Assembly: GCA_963789825.1 (NCBI GenBank)
Contig: CAWBME010000009.1
Location: 3,358-67,357, forward strand
Length of the DNA stretch: 64,000 nucleotides
Direction: 5' to 3'
From: PFL42 sp963789825
GTDB lineage: Bacteria > Chloroflexota > Anaerolineae > Anaerolineales > E44-bin32
The notes below the pieces were generated by a model. That model was given only the letters and a program-made list of their open reading frames with translations. It had not been told where the DNA came from and did no database searches. Made by a program: the position numbers and the translations under genes. Below, piece after piece: positions 8,679 to 17,780 of this stretch (position 1 is the first letter of the stretch; every line of letters begins with the position of its first letter).

Positions 8679-9656
8679 TCACTCGATCGCCGTCATCCGG
8701 TTCGCCGGAAGGCGGCCCAGGCCAACAATGATAGTCACCGCCGCGATCTCGATCAAGATTGAGATCAGACGCATCAGGGTTGCGGCGATCAGCAGCGGCT
8801 CCAAAGGCACCCAGGGGGCAGCCAAGAAGACGAAAGTCGCCTCCCTTACCCCGATCCCGCCAGGGGCAAACGGCGCAGCCTGACCGACCAGCCGCCCGAT
8901 TGGGTAGGCGGCCAGAACATGCAGGATGCCGCCCACATCCCGGGGCAAGCCAGGGTACACGGCGACCAGCATGCACAGCACCGCCACTCCCTGGATCAGG
9001 TTGACGCTGGTGTAGAGCACAAACGCCACCAGGCGATCGACCCAGGTCAGACGCGTCGAGGAGAGCCCCGGCAGCTCGCGCTTCAGCAAGGATCGTCCCC
9101 ACATCAGCACCCGGTCAGGCACTGCAAAGCAAAGCGCCCACACCACGACCATCGCCACCATCATGATCGGGTACAGCGCCTGCCAGCGGTCGAGGAACTG
9201 GGGGGCGGGCTCGACAAGAAACGCTACCCACCCCAGGAACAGGCCACCCCCCATCAGGAAGACGATCTCGTATAGCACGCTCTCAATCCCGACGGAGCAC
9301 GAGGCGCCCTGGCGTCTAAGAAGCTCCACCTTGCCGCCGATATTGACCAGCGACCCGGCTGGCAGGTAGCGAGTGAGAAAGGACGTGAGGAAGGCGCGGT
9401 GCAACCCCAGCGAGGACAGGTCACTCGCGGCCGGGCTCAAGCGTCGCACCAACCATTGCCAGCTCAGGCTCAAGCCGAAGGTGAAGACCACTGTGAGGAT
9501 CACGCCGGCCATCAGCCACGCCGGGACTATCTGCATCTGGATTGCGCGCACCTCATCCCAGCGCAGATAGGCCGCCCGGCCGATGAAGGCCGTCAGCAGC
9601 AGCAGAAAAGCGACTTGCAGCGGGAGCCACGCCCAACTCAGTAGTTGACGGACCAC
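8679..9656 (-). CDS. UPF0104/LPG-synthase-TM-like integral membrane protein
   Basis: About 325 residues with several hydrophobic helices, and family signs such as FLTRYLPAGSLVNIGGKVELLRRQG near one third and APFAPGGIGVREATFVFL near the end. The GGIGxRE and P-x-G-x-x-N-x-G-G-K patterns are those of the lysylphosphatidylglycerol synthase membrane domain (UPF0104), a lipid or polyprenyl-linked substrate handling fold often found in glycan loci. The probable start is the GTG at 9656, overlapping the sulfotransferase stop (9638). A longer 660-residue reading frame fused to the upstream gene arises from a frameshift near 9845 and should not be read as a true fusion. A second member of this family lies at 42847-43810. 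Confidence 0.7.
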   Translation of the reverse strand: MVRQLLSWAWLPLQVAFLLLLTAFIGRAAYLRWDEVRAIQMQIVPAWLMAGVILTVVFTFGLSLSWQWLVRRLSPAASDLSSLGLHRAFLTSFLTRYLPAGSLVNIGGKVELLRRQGASCSVGIESVLYEIVFLMGGGLFLGWVAFLVEPAPQFLDRWQALYPIMMVAMVVVWALCFAVPDRVLMWGRSLLKRELPGLSSTRLTWVDRLVAFVLYTSVNLIQGVAVLCMLVAVYPGLPRDVGGILHVLAAYPIGRLVGQAAPFAPGGIGVREATFVFLAAPWVPLEPLLIAATLMRLISILIEIAAVTIIVGLGRLPANRMTAIE

Positions 9657-10613
9657 AGGAAGCTCTTCAGAAGCCCCAAGCGGGCCTTGCGATAGAGCAA
9701 GAAGGCGAGGTAGCGAGGACGGTAGCGGCCGTAGCGATAGGTTTGCTCTGCCATCCCCCGCATGCGATCGCCGCGGATCTGCCACACTGAAGGCAGGTCC
9801 GGCTGGTCGCGGCCCACTCGCGCGTAGCCCAGCTCCTGCATTCGCGTCGCCCGCCAAGTGTTCGATCAACTCGACTTGCTGTTCGCTCAGGTCATTCGCC
9901 CATCGATCGACGGACTCGCGGGTCGCCGGGTGGTCGACGTTGGCGTGGATCTGGGCGTAGAAATCGGAGTACTCGGAGGCGTGGTCTTCGGCAGAGGCGA
10001 GCATCTTCGGGTCGAAGTCGAGGCCGCAGAATTCGCAGACCCCCCGCAAGACGCTCTCCGGTCTGGCAACCAGTTCTTCGTACGCCACGCGCAGCACGCA
10101 CCCGGGAGCAGCTTGCTCGAACGCCAGCCCGAAGTCCACATCCATCCTCCAGCGCCGGGCGGCGTAGTATGCCGTGCTGCGGTGGACATTCGAACGGATC
10201 AGCGAAGCGGCCACCGCCCGAGGATCACGCACCAAGTTGACGAAGCGGGCCTCGGGGAAGTGAAACCGCAGCAGGGGCAGATGCCGCACGAAGCGGGGGG
10301 TCTTCTGGCCCCAGCGAGACTTGCCGCGTGGAGCGAGGTACAGCTGATGCAGGCGGTCGATCGCCTCGGCGATGGTCGCACACCCCGCCAGATCGTGCGT
10401 TGCGGGATGCAATCCCCACTCTAGGATCTCCGGCTCCCGGATCAGCATGCCGGTCATCCGCTCAACCGGCAGGCGGGCGGCGGCGTGAAGGTAGTCCACG
10501 ATGAAGAGCGACTCGAGCGGGATCCCAACTTGCCGATGTTGGTTCATGAAGCGGCGCAGCAAGCTAGTGCCGCTGCGTCCGCAGCCGACGATGAAGACGG
10601 GTCCGTCACTCAT
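9638..10613 (-). CDS. PAPS-dependent sulfotransferase family protein (frameshifted)
   Basis: The N-terminus reads FIVGCGRSGTSLLRRFM, the 5'-phosphosulfate-binding loop (about residues 7-23). VNLVRDPRAVAASLIRSN, near residue 125, is the 3'-phosphate-binding segment of the sulfotransferase family, and WGQKTPRFVRHLP precedes it. Near 9845 the frame shifts and the protein continues as QELGYARVG to a stop at 9638, with the typical end YRPRYLAFLLYRKARLG. GGAG precedes the ATG at 10613. Sulfation of a surface sugar is the likely role, using PAPS in the cytoplasm. The neighbour is a flippase-like membrane protein. The acceptor is unknown. Confidence 0.78.
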
Positions 10614-10644
10614 CCCGCTCCCTTTCGCGCAACGGCAAACCGCC

Positions 10645-11606
10645 TCAATCCCGCCGCCCACCTTGGAGGTCCAGCTTGCGCAGCCGGTAAAGGGCTTCCT
10701 CGCTAAGCCGCCGGTTCTTGGCGATCAGGTCGGCGAGCATGCCCAGCAGGAAGGAGAGGAACCCCATGAGCATGAGAATGGTGGCGAGGATCAGCGACTG
10801 GAGGTGCCCCTGCCCTTCTCCGATGGCGAAGAAGTAGAGGTATCGGCCTGCGAGCACTACCCCGCCGATCAGCAGCGCCAGCCCGATGCACGACAAACAC
10901 CCGCAAGGCCTCGTACATCAGGAAGATCCGCAGAATGGCGGCGGCGGACCGGGCCACGAAGCCCGGCATACTCTTGATCAGGCGCGAACTCGCGCAGCTT
11001 CGGATTGATTTCGATGGGGACGAAGGCCACCGCCAGACCGGTCTTGCCCGCCTGGATGAGCGTCTCGGCGGTATAGGTGTAGCCGGTGTGCACCACCACC
11101 CGCAACGCCGCCTCGCGGCTGAAGGCGCGCGGAACCCGCTGGTGGCATCCGGGACTTCCAGGCCGGAGGTCCACCCCACCACCCGGCTGCCCAGGTCTTG
11201 AAGCCAGCGCTTGAGCGCGCGGGTATCCGGGACGAGTGGCGATCTGCCGGTCGCCCACCACGACGTCGGCCGTGCCGTCCAGGATCGGCTGCACCAGATC
11301 CGGGATGAACCTCCCGGGATACTGGTTGTCGCCGTCGGTGTTGACGATGATGTCGGCGCCTAGTTCCAGAGCCCGGTTCAGCCCGGCCGAGAAAGCCGCC
11401 GCCAGGCCGCGGTTGCGTGGCAGCCGGACGAGATGCGCGACCCCTGCCTGCCGCGCAGCTTCAACGGTTCCGTCGGTGCTGCCATCGTCGACGACCAGCA
11501 CCTCGACCGAGTCGCATCCCGGGACGCGCCGCGGAAGATCCTCCAGCGTGCGTGGCAGGGTCTCCTGTTCATTGAAGCAGGGGATTTGGATGATCAGCTT
11601 CACCAT
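10645..11606 (-). CDS. GT2 polyprenyl-phosphate glycosyltransferase (DPM1/GtrB-like), multiply frameshifted
   Basis: The N-terminal GT-A domain shows IIQIPCFNEQETL, VLVVDDGSTDGT and NTDGDNQYPG, the pattern of dolichol- or undecaprenyl-phosphate sugar synthases. The C-terminus has two hydrophobic helices (GLALLIGGVVLAGRYLYFF and SLILATILMLMGFLSFLLGMLADL), as in GtrB-like enzymes that load a sugar on the lipid carrier used by GT-C transferases. The protein must be assembled from three frames: VGWTSGLEVPDATSGFRA, AALRVVVHTGYTYTAETL and SMPGFVARSAAAILRIF lie in different frames, giving about four indels. Start at the ATG of MVKLII (11606). Function is well supported; exact sugar is not. Confidence 0.75.
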
Positions 11607-11699
11607 GTGCGCCCTCGGTTCAACCCCGGCAACCGGGGCCATCGAAACTGCGGGGGATGATCTTGCACAATACGGTCAGCACCAGCCGCTCAGCCGGCG

Positions 11700-13124
11700 T
11701 CAGTCTTGCTCGGCGCAACGGTCGCTGGCGGCGATGCCGGGTTCGGCGGGGCCCCGAGTTGCGGGAGCGGCGTCCCTCAGGGCTCCAATCGAAGCTCCGA
11801 CCAGCATCAGCAGGAAGGCCGGGATCAGGTGCCGGTGGATTGCCCGGCCGACAAGGATATCGAAGTCGGCTCGAGAATAGGAGCGGATGAAGAAGATCGA
11901 CACCACTTCAACCATCAGCAGCACCCCGGCCAGCAGCAGCCAACCCGAGGCGCGCGGCTGGCCTTCCCGGCGTCGCAGCAGGGCCACGACGAGGAGCACG
12001 GCGAGGACGGGGAGCAGCGCAGCCCAGCGTTCTTTGTGGAGTGCGGTTTTGGCGAAGGCCGTCGACCAGCGTGCCCAGCGGCGCCCAAGCCGACCGCAGC
12101 CGATGCCCAGGGACTGCCCAAACGCGTCGACGGCGCTGCCCAGATGGCTGGCGATCACGGACGGCAGCGCAAAGGCCAGCCAGATCCAGTTCCAATGACC
12201 AGCGGAAGCGACGAGCGCCGCCAGGAACCGCCCGCCGCTCTCGCGTGTAGGCTCTCCCCCAGCACCAGCATGCGGCGAGCAGCGTGGCCGCGTAGAGCAT
12301 GGCTTCGGCACGCGTCCAGGCCCCGATGGCCAGCAGCAGGCCGGCCAGCACGCGTGGTTCCCATGGACCGGCTGTCGTACCCGTCGATCGCCACGAGCAC
12401 GCCCAGGACCAAGTAGACCGCCAGCGGCAAGTTGGCCAGGCCCGAGCGTGCTGTGGAACTGGATCAAGGGAAGCGTCGCCAGGAACAGCATCGCCAGTGC
12501 CGCGTGCGGGTCGGCCGATGTCCATGCCGCCGCCAGAAATCCCCGACCCCCAGCAGCAGACAGGCGTAGAAGAGCGGAAAGACCAGCTTGGACATCGGCA
12601 GCATGATCGGCAGCCGCCAGCCGAAAGCTGCCGATCAGCAGGGGGATGTTGAGTGGATACGAGAGGCCATGCGCACCCCACGTCTCGCCGGCCCAGACCG
12701 TACCCTCGAGCACCATTCCGTAGCCCTTGGTGCTCCAGATCGCCAGTTCATCGTCCTCATAGTAGGACAGCCCGACGGCCAGCAAGATACTCAGCCCAAT
12801 CAACGCCAGCAATCCAAGGATGAGTACCATCAGGCGACGAGAGTTGCGCAGTTCGGCGACTCTCAACGAACGTGCAAGGGCGCTGGCCCAGCTCTTCATG
12901 GCTCGCCGGCAGACAAGCAGGACTGCCGCGCTCCATCCTGTCAGCACAAACAGAAGCAGGATGGAGTCCAGGCGCACCCCCGCCCAGGAGAGCAGGAACA
13001 GGGAGAAGGTGACCAGGCCGGCGCCGAGGGGAAAGCCAGCGGCCAAGGTCATCACCGCCCGTTCGGGACCAGCCAGTCCGCTGGCTACTCCGACCCCGAT
13101 GAAGGCCAGGCTGAGCACAAGCAC
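11700..13124 (-). CDS. GT-C-like membrane glycosyltransferase, multiply frameshifted
   Basis: A hydrophobic protein with a long membrane N-terminus, then the acidic loop YYEDDELAIWSTKGYGMVLEG, the D-E pattern of GT-C catalytic loops. Later pieces in other frames read LLLAIGAWTRAEAMLYA, a common GT-C segment, and IGRAIHRHLIP-like near the end. At least four indels between 12150 and 12650 break it, and parts of the middle cannot be reconstructed with certainty. The start is uncertain; GTG at 13124 fits the first helix, though similarity may begin slightly upstream at VKEIALGL. It lies between a one-helix protein and the GtrB-like gene that could supply its lipid-linked donor. Confidence 0.6.
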   Translation of the reverse strand: MLVLSLAFIGVGVASGLAGPERAVMTLAAGFPLGAGLVTFSLFLLSWAGVRLDSILLLFVLTGWSAAVLLVCRRAMKSWASALARSLRVAELRNSRRLMVLILGLLALIGLSILLAVGLSYYEDDELAIWSTKGYGMVLEGTVWAGETWGAHGLSYPLNIPLLIGSFRLAAADHAADVQAGLSALLRLSAAGGRGFLAAAWTSADPHAALAMLFLATLPLIQFHSTLGPGQLAAGGLLGPGRARGDRRVRQPVHGNHACWPACCWPSGPGRVPKPCSTRPRCSPHAGAGGEPTRESGGRFLAALVASAGHWNWIWLAFALPSVIASHLGSAVDAFGQSLGIGCGRLGRRWARWSTAFAKTALHKERWAALLPVLAVLLVVALLRRREGQPRASGWLLLAGVLLMVEVVSIFFIRSYSRADFDILVGRAIHRHLIPAFLLMLVGASIGALRDAAPATRGPAEPGIAASDRCAEQD

Positions 13125-13149
13125 GAGGCCAAGGGCGATCTCCTTGACC

Positions 13150-13701
13150 AGTTCGGCTGGTGCCGACCGCGGCCAGGGGCTGCGGAACGACGGCGCGGCC
13201 CACCGGCGCGTAGTACCCCTGAAACTCCCAGTTCGCCTCGGCGAAGGGAACGAACTGATACCCAAGCGCCTCCGGCTGCGGGAGGGCGTAGCCGCGGGTG
13301 GCGAGCACGAAGGTGCTGGGGCTGGCGTACCTGCTTGCACACTGCTCGAAGGGGGCATCGCAATCCTGCACGCTCCTGGGGAGTAGGAAGTACTCCATGA
13401 TCCCTTCGTGCCCCGTCGGGTAGCCCGGGGCGAGCACGACCGTCGCCTCGGCCGGGAGGGTCTCGCGCAGGAACTGAATGTACGAAGCCCCGACGCTCCC
13501 CAGGAAGAGTGCTGCGCTGCGATCGACCGCCAGTCGCTCTCGGTTGCGCCAGATCCGCTTCAGGTACAGCGGCAGGTCTCCGCTGCCCAGCGCCAGCAGG
13601 TTCCAGGCGACGCCCACCAGCAGCACGGCCGCCAGCAGCGAGGGCAGGATCCGCGGTGCGCCTCCGGCGGCCGGCCCGCGCCCGCCGGTACCCTCAGTCA
13701 T
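13150..13701 (-). CDS. Membrane-anchored protein of glycan locus, 3' end unresolved
   Basis: Starts at the ATG at 13701 with a Gly/Pro-rich head, one hydrophobic anchor (ILPSLLAAVLLVGVAWNLLAL), and then a soluble part with GSVGASYIQFLRETLPAEATVVLAPGYP and EGIMEYFLLPRSVQDC. Such segments resemble the extracytoplasmic C-terminal domain of GT-C proteins, here apparently on its own polypeptide. No natural stop is found before the next membrane gene; after GYYAPVGRAVVPQ the frame runs into that gene's region, so an indel probably hides the true end. I do not recognise a characterised family. It could be an accessory subunit of the following GT-C protein. Confidence 0.45.
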
Positions 13702-13739
13702 CCCAATCGCCCTGTGCGCACGGACAACACTGACACCCT

Positions 13740-14378
13740 TCAGCCCATCGGCCGGAAGCTGCTGACGATGCGCAGGATGTCGAAGCCCTCGGCGTAGGGA
13801 AGCTCGGCCAGGGCGCCCTGACGGATCAACGCCGAGCGGGTGACCTCGGGCTTGAAGTAGTACTTGTCCGCATAGGTCCGGTACTTGGAGAGCGCCTCGA
13901 TCTTGCGGCTGACATCCTGCTCGGTCACCTCGACCAGGAAGTGCGGAAAGAAGCCGTGGCTGGAACGAAGCACATCGAAGCCGAGCACCGTCGTCCCGCG
14001 GAAGGCGCGCAGCGTCTCCATCGTCACCACGCCGTGGTCCTGATGCATGTCGGCCTGGCTGTGCGTGAAGACGATCGCCGGGCGATAGCTTCGATTGAGC
14101 TCGTAGAGATACTCCAGGATCTGTTGGCGATCGCGGGTGAAGTTGCGCGTCTCGAAGCTCTTGAGCAGCGCCTTCTCCTCTGGGACGCCGAGCACCGCCA
14201 TGCTCTGGTAGTGCTCTTCGACAACCCCCTTCAAGAGAGGGTTCTGCTGGTTGTCGGAGAGCGTCAGACACAGGACGTCGGCCTGGCCGGCTACGTGCGC
14301 CAGCAGCGCCCCGGCACCGATCTCGATGTCGTCGGGATGGGCCCCGATGAACAGCAGCTTGTCGCCGAAGAAATTCAC
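13740..14378 (-). CDS. PIG-L/LmbE family deacetylase
   Basis: A 212-residue zinc-dependent N-deacetylase. The metal and catalytic motif GAHPDDIEIG is at about residues 12-21 (H14, D16, D17) and the second metal site MHQDHGVV at 111-118 (H112, H115). HSQAD just before it is also typical. Members remove acetyl groups from N-acetylated sugars (GlcNAc-PI, MshB, BshB). In this locus it probably acts on a nucleotide-linked or lipid-linked N-acetyl sugar. It lies 16 bases after a methyltransferase gene and 38 bases before the next gene, in the same direction. Length and motifs are complete, so the enzyme should be active. Confidence 0.88.
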   Translation of the reverse strand: MNFFGDKLLFIGAHPDDIEIGAGALLAHVAGQADVLCLTLSDNQQNPLLKGVVEEHYQSMAVLGVPEEKALLKSFETRNFTRDRQQILEYLYELNRSYRPAIVFTHSQADMHQDHGVVTMETLRAFRGTTVLGFDVLRSSHGFFPHFLVEVTEQDVSRKIEALSKYRTYADKYYFKPEVTRSALIRQGALAELPYAEGFDILRIVSSFRPMG

Positions 14379-14394
14379 GCTGCGCCTCCTCGCT

Positions 14395-15195
14395 TCATCG
14401 CGTGGCCAGGAACCCGCCCACGACTTTGGTCATCACCAGTTTGCCGTCCCGCGCCAGCCGCCTGGCGGCCGCCTGTCCGATCTGGTCCATCACCCGCTCG
14501 AAGTCCTGCTCTCCCTGGAAGAAGGAAGCCCAGATCTTGCGGTCCTCGTTGAGCGAGGCACGCGTGTAGGCCAGGAACGGCTCGACCGTGTCAAACACCA
14601 ACGGGTTCTCGAAGACTTCGACCCGCACCTCAGCGAAGCGCTCCTGGATCGCGGTCAGGATGGCGCTGGCGTAGCGCGAACTGCCCGGCATGGGTGGGAT
14701 GGGCCGCTGGGTGGCGTCGGAGATCACCTCGTAGAACAGGCGCTTGTTCTCAGGCATCGGCCCGGTGGTGAACAGCCGGCCGCCGGCCTTCAGCACCCGG
14801 TGCATCTCGCCCACGGTGAAGGCCGGGTCGGCGGCATAGTAGATGGCGAAGCAGCACGAGACCAGATCGAAATCCGCATCCGGGTGGGGAAACCGCTGGT
14901 TGAAGTCCAGGGTCTGGAACTCGATGTGCGCCTCTGCCTGATCGGCGGCGCGGCGCGCCTGGTCGAGCAGGTCCTTGGAGACATCGCCGCCCACGATATG
15001 CGCCTGGCCTGCGAGGTGGCGGTGGTAGGTCAGGCACTGCTTCCCCGCCCCACAACCAACATCGAGGATGCGCCATCCCTTGGCAGGCCGAAGCAGCTCC
15101 AGCATCCACTGGTCGATGTCGCGGCTGCCATACTTCTGGTGGATGTCGATGCGCTGCAGCAGATCGCTGGTGGTTTCCTGATACTCGATCTTCAT
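14395..15195 (-). CDS. Class I SAM-dependent methyltransferase
   Basis: The protein from the ATG at 15195 has about 266 residues. Motif I is ILDVGCGAGKQ near residue 43-53, followed by VGGDVSKDLLDQAR for the ribose-binding acidic residue and FDLVSCCFAIYY as motif IV region. VLKAGGRLFTTGPMPENK is the usual post-motif strand. A start further upstream at 15303 would overlap the previous gene and adds an unnatural Ser/Arg-rich stretch, so I reject it. It stands between a polysaccharide transferase and a PIG-L deacetylase, and it may methylate a sugar or the chain end. Substrate unknown. Confidence 0.85.
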   Translation of the reverse strand: MKIEYQETTSDLLQRIDIHQKYGSRDIDQWMLELLRPAKGWRILDVGCGAGKQCLTYHRHLAGQAHIVGGDVSKDLLDQARRAADQAEAHIEFQTLDFNQRFPHPDADFDLVSCCFAIYYAADPAFTVGEMHRVLKAGGRLFTTGPMPENKRLFYEVISDATQRPIPPMPGSSRYASAILTAIQERFAEVRVEVFENPLVFDTVEPFLAYTRASLNEDRKIWASFFQGEQDFERVMDQIGQAAARRLARDGKLVMTKVVGGFLATR

Positions 15196-15259
15196 TCCGG
15201 TTGCCTCCGTATTGGTGTGAGATCCGCCGCTGCCGAATGGCCCGTTCGCCCCCTTCACC

Positions 15260-16861
15260 CTAGGGGTAACGGAAAGGCTTGCCCTGCAGGATTCCGTCCG
15301 CAAGAAGTTGGGCTTCCGCCGAGGCGAGATAGTCCGACGGCTGGAAGCGCGTCAGCTGCACCATTCCGGGAGCCAGGTCGAACGGCTGCAGGAAGGGAGA
15401 GAGATCGATGGAGGCTTTGAAGAGCTCGTCGTGCAGAAAGCGCCGCGCCTGCACACGTTGGGCCTCGTCGAAGGCGAGCGACGGCGCGTTGAGGAACGCC
15501 TGCAGCGTGCGGTCGTAGTCTTGCCGAGCTGGCGGGGAAGGTTACGGTCGGCCACTGTGTGAAACGCGCCCGGCCAGCACACAGCACCGGGACGCCCAAC
15601 AGGGTCGCCTCGAGCCCCACCGAGGAGTTGTAGACCAAGACAAACTTCGAGCGCTCGATCAGCGCATACGAGTTGACGTAGTCCGACGGGCCGAAGAAGA
15701 AGACGTTCGGCCGTCCGGCAAGGCCGTGCTGGCGGGCCCAGTCGGCCACGCTCTGCCGGCTGGCTTTGCCTGGGCGGTCCTCGTCGGGATGGGCGCGCAC
15801 GATGAACAGCGTATCGCCATGCGCCTCGATAACGGTCAGCAGATCGTCGAGCCAGGCAAACATGCTCGGGAACAATGTGTTGGCGTGCACTTGGCTGGTG
15901 TCGAAGATCACGTTGGTGAAGACGGTGACCGTACTCGGGAAACGGCCGAGGGCCTCCAGCAGCGAGGCCGGCAGCGGCTGGATCTCCGGCCAGAAGCGGA
16001 TCCCCGCCATGCTGAAGCGGCCCTCAAACCGCTCGCCCAGGTAGGCATCCAGACGGGCGGATTCCTCCGCCTCCAGTTCGAGCCGGGCGGGTGGCTCCAA
16101 CTGGCGGAACGTCGCCTCCTGGTGGGAGAAGAACGCCGACAACGGGCGCAGCCCGACCTCATGCGTGATGACCGGCAGGCCGCTGCGCCGCGCGACCGCG
16201 CGCACGGTCGCTTCGGGAAACAACAGTCCATTGAACACGACGACCGCTCTCGGCTGCAGCCGATCGATCGTGTCCCGGGCGACCTGCGCCAGGCTGACGG
16301 CGGAGGCAAGATACTGGTGCAGAACCTTCCGGACGGGCGGGGTGTCCTCCAGATCGTGGCGGCGCATCACCCAGCGCAGTGCTGGAAGGCAGATCTCACC
16401 CAGCCTCAGCCCATTCCACTCCCACGCCAGCAGCTCCGCCAGGTTGGCGTGCTCGAGTTCGGCCGTCGGCGCGACGTCCAGCCTCATCGAAGGCGAAGCC
16501 CTGATGCGCTCTCCGCCGGAAGGATCGCCTGCGAGAACTGGACGCACGCCCTGCAAGGCGGTTGGGCTTGCGGCGCCTCCCAGCGCGTCCCCAGCGGACA
16601 CTGCAGCATCCCTCGCCGGCAAACGAGTTGAGCGGTCGGCACGCCCGCCGAGCGCACGGCCCAGCTGGCGAGCAGGCCGAAGGCCGCATTCAAACTCAAG
16701 CGGTGGATGCGCGTCGAGGCATTGAAGAACACCACCGGAGCGGAGTCGCCGGGGGCTGCCGCGGTCTGATCGAGGTGAGCCTGCATGGCGCGCACTTGCC
16801 CTTGCAGACGCAGGCGTGCCTGGCGGGTCGCCAGCCGCAGGCGGAGATCAGCCGGGCGCAT
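15260..16861 (-). CDS. Surface polysaccharide glycosyltransferase, CDP-glycerol-transferase-like (frameshifted)
   Basis: Assembled from three frames. The N-terminal part has VVFFNASTRIHRLSLNAAFG and CRRGMLQCPLGT with PPCRACVQFSQ, a cysteine-rich pattern recurrent in capsule-type transferases. The middle gives RAVVVFNGLLFPEATVRAVARR, THEVGLRPL, FTNVIFDTS, VRAHPDEDRPGK and VYNSSVGLEATLLGVPVLCAG, the GT-B-like core shared with CDP-glycerol glycerophosphotransferases and Kdo transferases. The C-terminus (QARRFLHDELFKASIDLSPFLQ) ends at 15260. Breaks lie near 16510 and 15530. It overlaps no neighbour and precedes the methyltransferase. Role: adds a sugar or sugar acid to the growing chain; exact linkage unknown. 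Confidence 0.7.
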
Positions 16862-16892
16862 ACTGCCTGAGAGCCGCGCCGGTCATCGCTGG

Positions 16893-17777
16893 CTAGGGGG
16901 CCTCGACGCCGAAACGGCGCAGTTTGCGCAGCGACAGTTGCTCGCTCGCATACACCCGCTTGACGCCGTCGCCCAGCGATTGCTCGGTGACGCGGATGTA
17001 CTTGACCAGACGCTCGAACCCGCTGGGCTCGACCGAAGCCGCCTGGTCGCTGCCCCACATCGCCCGGTCGAGGGTGATGTGGCGCTCCACCACACACGCG
17101 CCCAGCGCCACGGCCACCGCCGAGGGCACCAGTCCGACCTCATGCCCGGAGTAGCCGACCGGGACCTGGAACAGCTCGCGCAACACAGGGATCATGCGCA
17201 GGTTGAGCTCCTCCGGCTCGCAGGGATAGGTGCTGGTGGCATGCGTCAGGATCAGGTTGTCCAACCCCAGTACCTCGACCGCGGCTCGGATCTGGTCCAG
17301 CGTGGACATCCCGGTCGAGAGGATCACGGGGCGCCCAGTGCGCCGCAGATGGCCCAGCAGCCCATGATCGGTCAGCGAGGAGGAAGGCACCTTGTAACAC
17401 ACCGGCTGGAAGGCTTCCATGAAGTCGACCGAGGGCTCATCCCAGACGGAGGTGAACCACTGGACCCCCTTCCCCCGGCAGTAGCCATCGATCTCCCGGT
17501 AGGCCGGTTCATCGAACTCCACCCGGTGCCGGTAGTCCAGGTAGCTGATGTAGCCCCAAGGGGTGTCGCGCATCTGCTGCCGCTGATTGGGCGGGACGCA
17601 CAGCTCCGGCGTGCGCTTCTGCAACTTGACGGCATCCGCCCCGGCATGGACCGCGGCGTCGACCAGCCGCAGGGCGTTCTGCAGATCCCCGTTGTGGTTG
17701 ATTCCGATCTCAGCGATGATGTAGGCAGGATATCCCTCTCCCACTTTCCGCCCGCCGAGCTCAACGACTCTCGTCAT
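16893..17777 (-). CDS. Short NeuB-family nonulosonate synthase without SAF domain
   Basis: A 294-residue TIM-barrel synthase that should condense phosphoenolpyruvate with an aldose or hexosamine to give a keto-sugar acid. AEIGINHNGD lies at about residues 22-31, VKLQKRTPE follows at about 50-58, and TSVWDEPSVDF, KVPSSSLTD, STGMST, THATSTYPCEPEELNLRM, GYSGHE and VVERHITLDR appear in family order. Classical NeuB/PseI/LegI are about 340-360 residues because of a C-terminal SAF (antifreeze-like) domain; here the chain stops after the barrel. It is 3 bases from a NeuA-HAD fusion gene, so the two probably work in sequence. The true substrate is open (KDN-like or other nonulosonate). Confidence 0.82.
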   Translation of the reverse strand: MTRVVELGGRKVGEGYPAYIIAEIGINHNGDLQNALRLVDAAVHAGADAVKLQKRTPELCVPPNQRQQMRDTPWGYISYLDYRHRVEFDEPAYREIDGYCRGKGVQWFTSVWDEPSVDFMEAFQPVCYKVPSSSLTDHGLLGHLRRTGRPVILSTGMSTLDQIRAAVEVLGLDNLILTHATSTYPCEPEELNLRMIPVLRELFQVPVGYSGHEVGLVPSAVAVALGACVVERHITLDRAMWGSDQAASVEPSGFERLVKYIRVTEQSLGDGVKRVYASEQLSLRKLRRFGVEAP

Positions 17778-17780
17778 TCT

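Noticed and set aside
8679..10661. 660-residue sulfotransferase-membrane protein fusion
   Set aside because: The sulfotransferase continues after 9845 in another frame to its own stop at 9638; the membrane protein has its own GTG start.
10645..11606. Programmed ribosomal frameshifting as explanation of the breaks
   Set aside because: Breaks are many, scattered, in both directions and without a shared slippery motif, so indels are the simpler explanation.
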